Below, one piece after another: positions 62,487 through 64,000 of a DNA stretch of 64,000 bases; the first letter of the stretch is position 1; the number at the start of each line of letters is the position of its first letter. Below the pieces are notes generated by a model. It had not been told where the DNA came from, ran no database searches, and saw nothing but the letters and a program-made list of their open reading frames with translations. The stretch is taken from NCBI GenBank assembly GCA_025201845.1, contig MU603941.1:82312-146311 (forward strand), written 5' to 3'. A program made the translations under genes and the position numbers. The DNA comes from Martensiomyces pterosporus (Eukaryota; Kickxellomycota; Kickxellomycetes; Kickxellales; Kickxellaceae).

Positions 62487-63554
62487 CTAGTGCGCCCTTT
62501 TCTGTAGATTGGCAAAGGCGCGGCCTTGCTTGCTGTTTCCAACAAGCCTGTCAATGCACCCCTTGGTAGGCTTGTCCTTGCAGGCACCGACGATGTACAG
62601 GTCCTTGCCATTGGGGCCGGCAAATTCCAGATTCGTAACCTCGGCGATGCTAGCAAGCTCGATGTAGGCCAGGAGCTCTCCTCCGGGAGAGATCTTTGCT
62701 ACCTTTCCGGCACCCCAGCGAGCCACATACAGGTTGCCCTGGACATCGGTGCGCATGCCATCGACGTCGTTCGATGCTGAGTTGTCAAGCTTGCCAAAGT
62801 CGACGAACAGGCGCTTGTTGCTCACTGTGCCCTTTTCCGCGTCCAGGTCAAAGACGTGGATGACGTTGGAGACAACCTTGCCGCCCTTGTTGATGGCCTC
62901 CGAGAGATACAGCAGCTTCTCGTCAGGGCTCACCTCGATGCCATTTGTGCGGTAGAAGGATCCTAGCTTGGTGGCAACGCCCTTCTGGTCGCAAGTCCAC
63001 ATGTCGCCATCACCAATGACAGAGTCTGGGGTGAAGCGCATGCCCGACAAGAACAGGCGGCCAGTGGTGTGTGCAATGGCCAAGTCGTTGGGCTGCAGAA
63101 TATTGGCGTCCTCACAGAAGGTCTCGGAATGGAAGAACTGGCCCTTGTTCCCAGGGTCCCTCAAGCGCACAACACGGTGGTTGGTGACGTCGCCCAAGTA
63201 AGCCTCCTGGACGCCATTGCGGTCGATGTTGAAGCGGATGGCGTTGAACCACGAGTTGGTTTTCACCTTGTCGGCGAATAGCACAGCCTGCGAACTGTAA
63301 GCGCGACCAGTGGCTGCCTTGTTGTCGTTGAAATCCACAGCATAAAAGTTGCCTTGCCTATCGACGCCCGCTCCCTCGATAAAGGCGCCGAACTTGGTGG
63401 TATTCGCCGTGAGGTAGGGCTTGGCATGGTACACACGAACTGGCGCCTTGTCCTTGTGGCCATTGCTGCCGTCATTGGCGGCGGTCGTGGTGGTGGTGGC
63501 GGCGGCGGCGAGAGCAGCGGCAAGAATAGTAGAGAGGACTAGAGCAGCCTTCAT
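62487..63554 (-). CDS. Secreted SMP-30/gluconolactonase-like beta-propeller
   Basis: A 355-residue protein from the ATG at 63552-63554. 'MKAALVLSTILAAALAAA' is a signal peptide. The rest is a six-bladed-propeller-type fold with family landmarks: 'FIEGAGVDRQGNFYAVDF', 'EDANILQPNDLAIAHTTGRLFLSG', 'FYRTNGIEVSPDEKLLYLSEA', 'DVDGMRTDVQGNLYVARWGAGKV' and 'EVTNLEFAGPNGKDLYI'. The acidic and Asn residues in 'GAGVD', 'PND', 'TNGI' and 'DVDGM' are the usual metal-binding positions. Substrates of the family are lactones of sugar acids or similar compounds. The exact substrate is unknown. The frame is open about 90 codons upstream, but that part is Pro/Ser/Leu-rich leader. Confidence 0.85.
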   Translation of the reverse strand: MKAALVLSTILAAALAAAATTTTTAANDGSNGHKDKAPVRVYHAKPYLTANTTKFGAFIEGAGVDRQGNFYAVDFNDNKAATGRAYSSQAVLFADKVKTNSWFNAIRFNIDRNGVQEAYLGDVTNHRVVRLRDPGNKGQFFHSETFCEDANILQPNDLAIAHTTGRLFLSGMRFTPDSVIGDGDMWTCDQKGVATKLGSFYRTNGIEVSPDEKLLYLSEAINKGGKVVSNVIHVFDLDAEKGTVSNKRLFVDFGKLDNSASNDVDGMRTDVQGNLYVARWGAGKVAKISPGGELLAYIELASIAEVTNLEFAGPNGKDLYIVGACKDKPTKGCIDRLVGNSKQGRAFANLQKRAH

Positions 63555-64000
63555 TGGGGTTTGCAGCGTTTTTGCTGGTGGGAAAGGGGAGGGGAGGGGA
63601 GGGGAGGGGAGATGGGGGTGCTGTGATAGAAGAGACACGGGTGAGCGATGCCAAAAATGCAAAAGTGGATAGGGTGGATGACCGAGTTTAAATGAGAAGC
63701 CCGATGCAAAATGCAGATGCTGAAGGAGAGCACGGCAAGCCACAGCGAGCACGGTGGACTCAACTGCTTGCCCTGTGCTGAGCTTGCTTGTATGGGAGCG
63801 ATCAACCCGTGTGCCTCCCCGCACCCAGAGCCTGCTCTAGACAGACACGCGTTTTCTATAGAACCCTTCTCACCAGAGCTCGGCATCCTTACCATCTTAT
63901 CAGCGTCATTATTGGCCGCGCATCGGCCAATTTTCGCCGTGTTTGTTCCGGCTGGTTGAACAAAGGGCTGGATGAGAGAGATAGCGGCACTCTTCGCACG
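63555..64000. promoter_or_regulatory. Promoter region of the SMP-30-like gene, to the window edge
   Basis: About 450 bases. It contains a (GGGGA)5 run, listed separately, and on the minus strand a TATA-like 'catttaaac' near 63690, about 135 bases before the ATG. No gene seen up to the right edge. Confidence 0.4.
63586..63610. repeat. (GGGGA)5 G-rich pentanucleotide repeat
   Basis: Five consecutive GGGGA units on the plus strand, the opposite strand of the 5' leader of the SMP-30-like gene. Four or more G4 runs spaced by one base fit the pattern of a stable G-quadruplex. On the mRNA strand it is a CCCCT run. Confidence 0.85.

Overview
The window looks like nuclear DNA of an early-diverging filamentous fungus, most likely Kickxellomycotina (a Coemansia/Linderina-like organism). 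That placement is inference. It rests on intron-poor, closely packed genes, fungal markers (GPI-type GH18 chitinases, Glo3-type ArfGAP, Ufd4-type HECT ligase), a fast-evolving F-box/LRR-like gene of the kind expanded in Kickxellales, and an Integrator subunit (INTS7), a complex missing from yeasts and most Dikarya. No plasmid, phage, CRISPR, tRNA or rRNA signal was seen.

Layout. 0-8 kb: partial NOL11-like nucleolar gene (-), LCB3-type sphingoid-base-phosphate phosphatase (+), F-box/LRR-like gene with a disordered 5' end (+), INTS7 (+). 8-15 kb: acetoacetyl-CoA synthetase with one intron (-), a small putative secreted protein (-), and a 1264-residue Pro/Ala/Ser/Thr-rich repetitive wall-type protein (-). 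15-25 kb: Glo3-like ArfGAP (-), a 3.4 kb gene-poor stretch, then a tandem pair of paralogues (+). Both paralogues carry an N-terminal eight-cysteine cluster and a C-terminal ubiquitin-fold-like module, joined across an intron of the same position and phase. I cannot assign them to a known family and consider them the most interesting object here. A perfect 116-bp tandem duplication follows them.

25-38 kb: prefoldin subunit 3 (-), Ufd4/TRIP12 HECT ubiquitin ligase (-), SET-domain lysine methyltransferase (+), cytosolic leucyl-tRNA synthetase (+). 38-46 kb: two GPI-type GH18 chitinases (+), each with a TATA box and a 230-290 nt leader, separated by 2.6 kb that holds a near-perfect 27-bp hairpin. 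46-55 kb: Sis1-type DnaJ (+), NC2-beta/Dr1 (+), an unknown nuclear-type protein (+), pterin-4a-carbinolamine dehydratase (-), mitochondrial processing peptidase alpha (-), Aim41/YqeY-like protein (-), an unknown disordered protein (-), and a UPF0132-like membrane protein (+). 55-64 kb: FAAH-like amidase (+), an unknown Ser-rich protein (-), an NRBF2/Atg38-like protein (-), a decayed 7TM fragment next to its intact 7TM paralogue (-), and a secreted SMP-30-like beta-propeller (-).

The genes do not form one pathway. Housekeeping functions (translation, folding, ubiquitin, mitochondrial import, transcription control) are interspersed with secreted or cell-wall genes. Strongly expressed genes (LeuRS, DnaJ) use mainly C- or G-ending codons, which leaves long open frames on their opposite strands; these were rejected. 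Start codons were chosen from family alignment recalled from knowledge and from the first ATG upstream of conserved sequence. Splice sites were chosen by consensus, phase and protein continuity.
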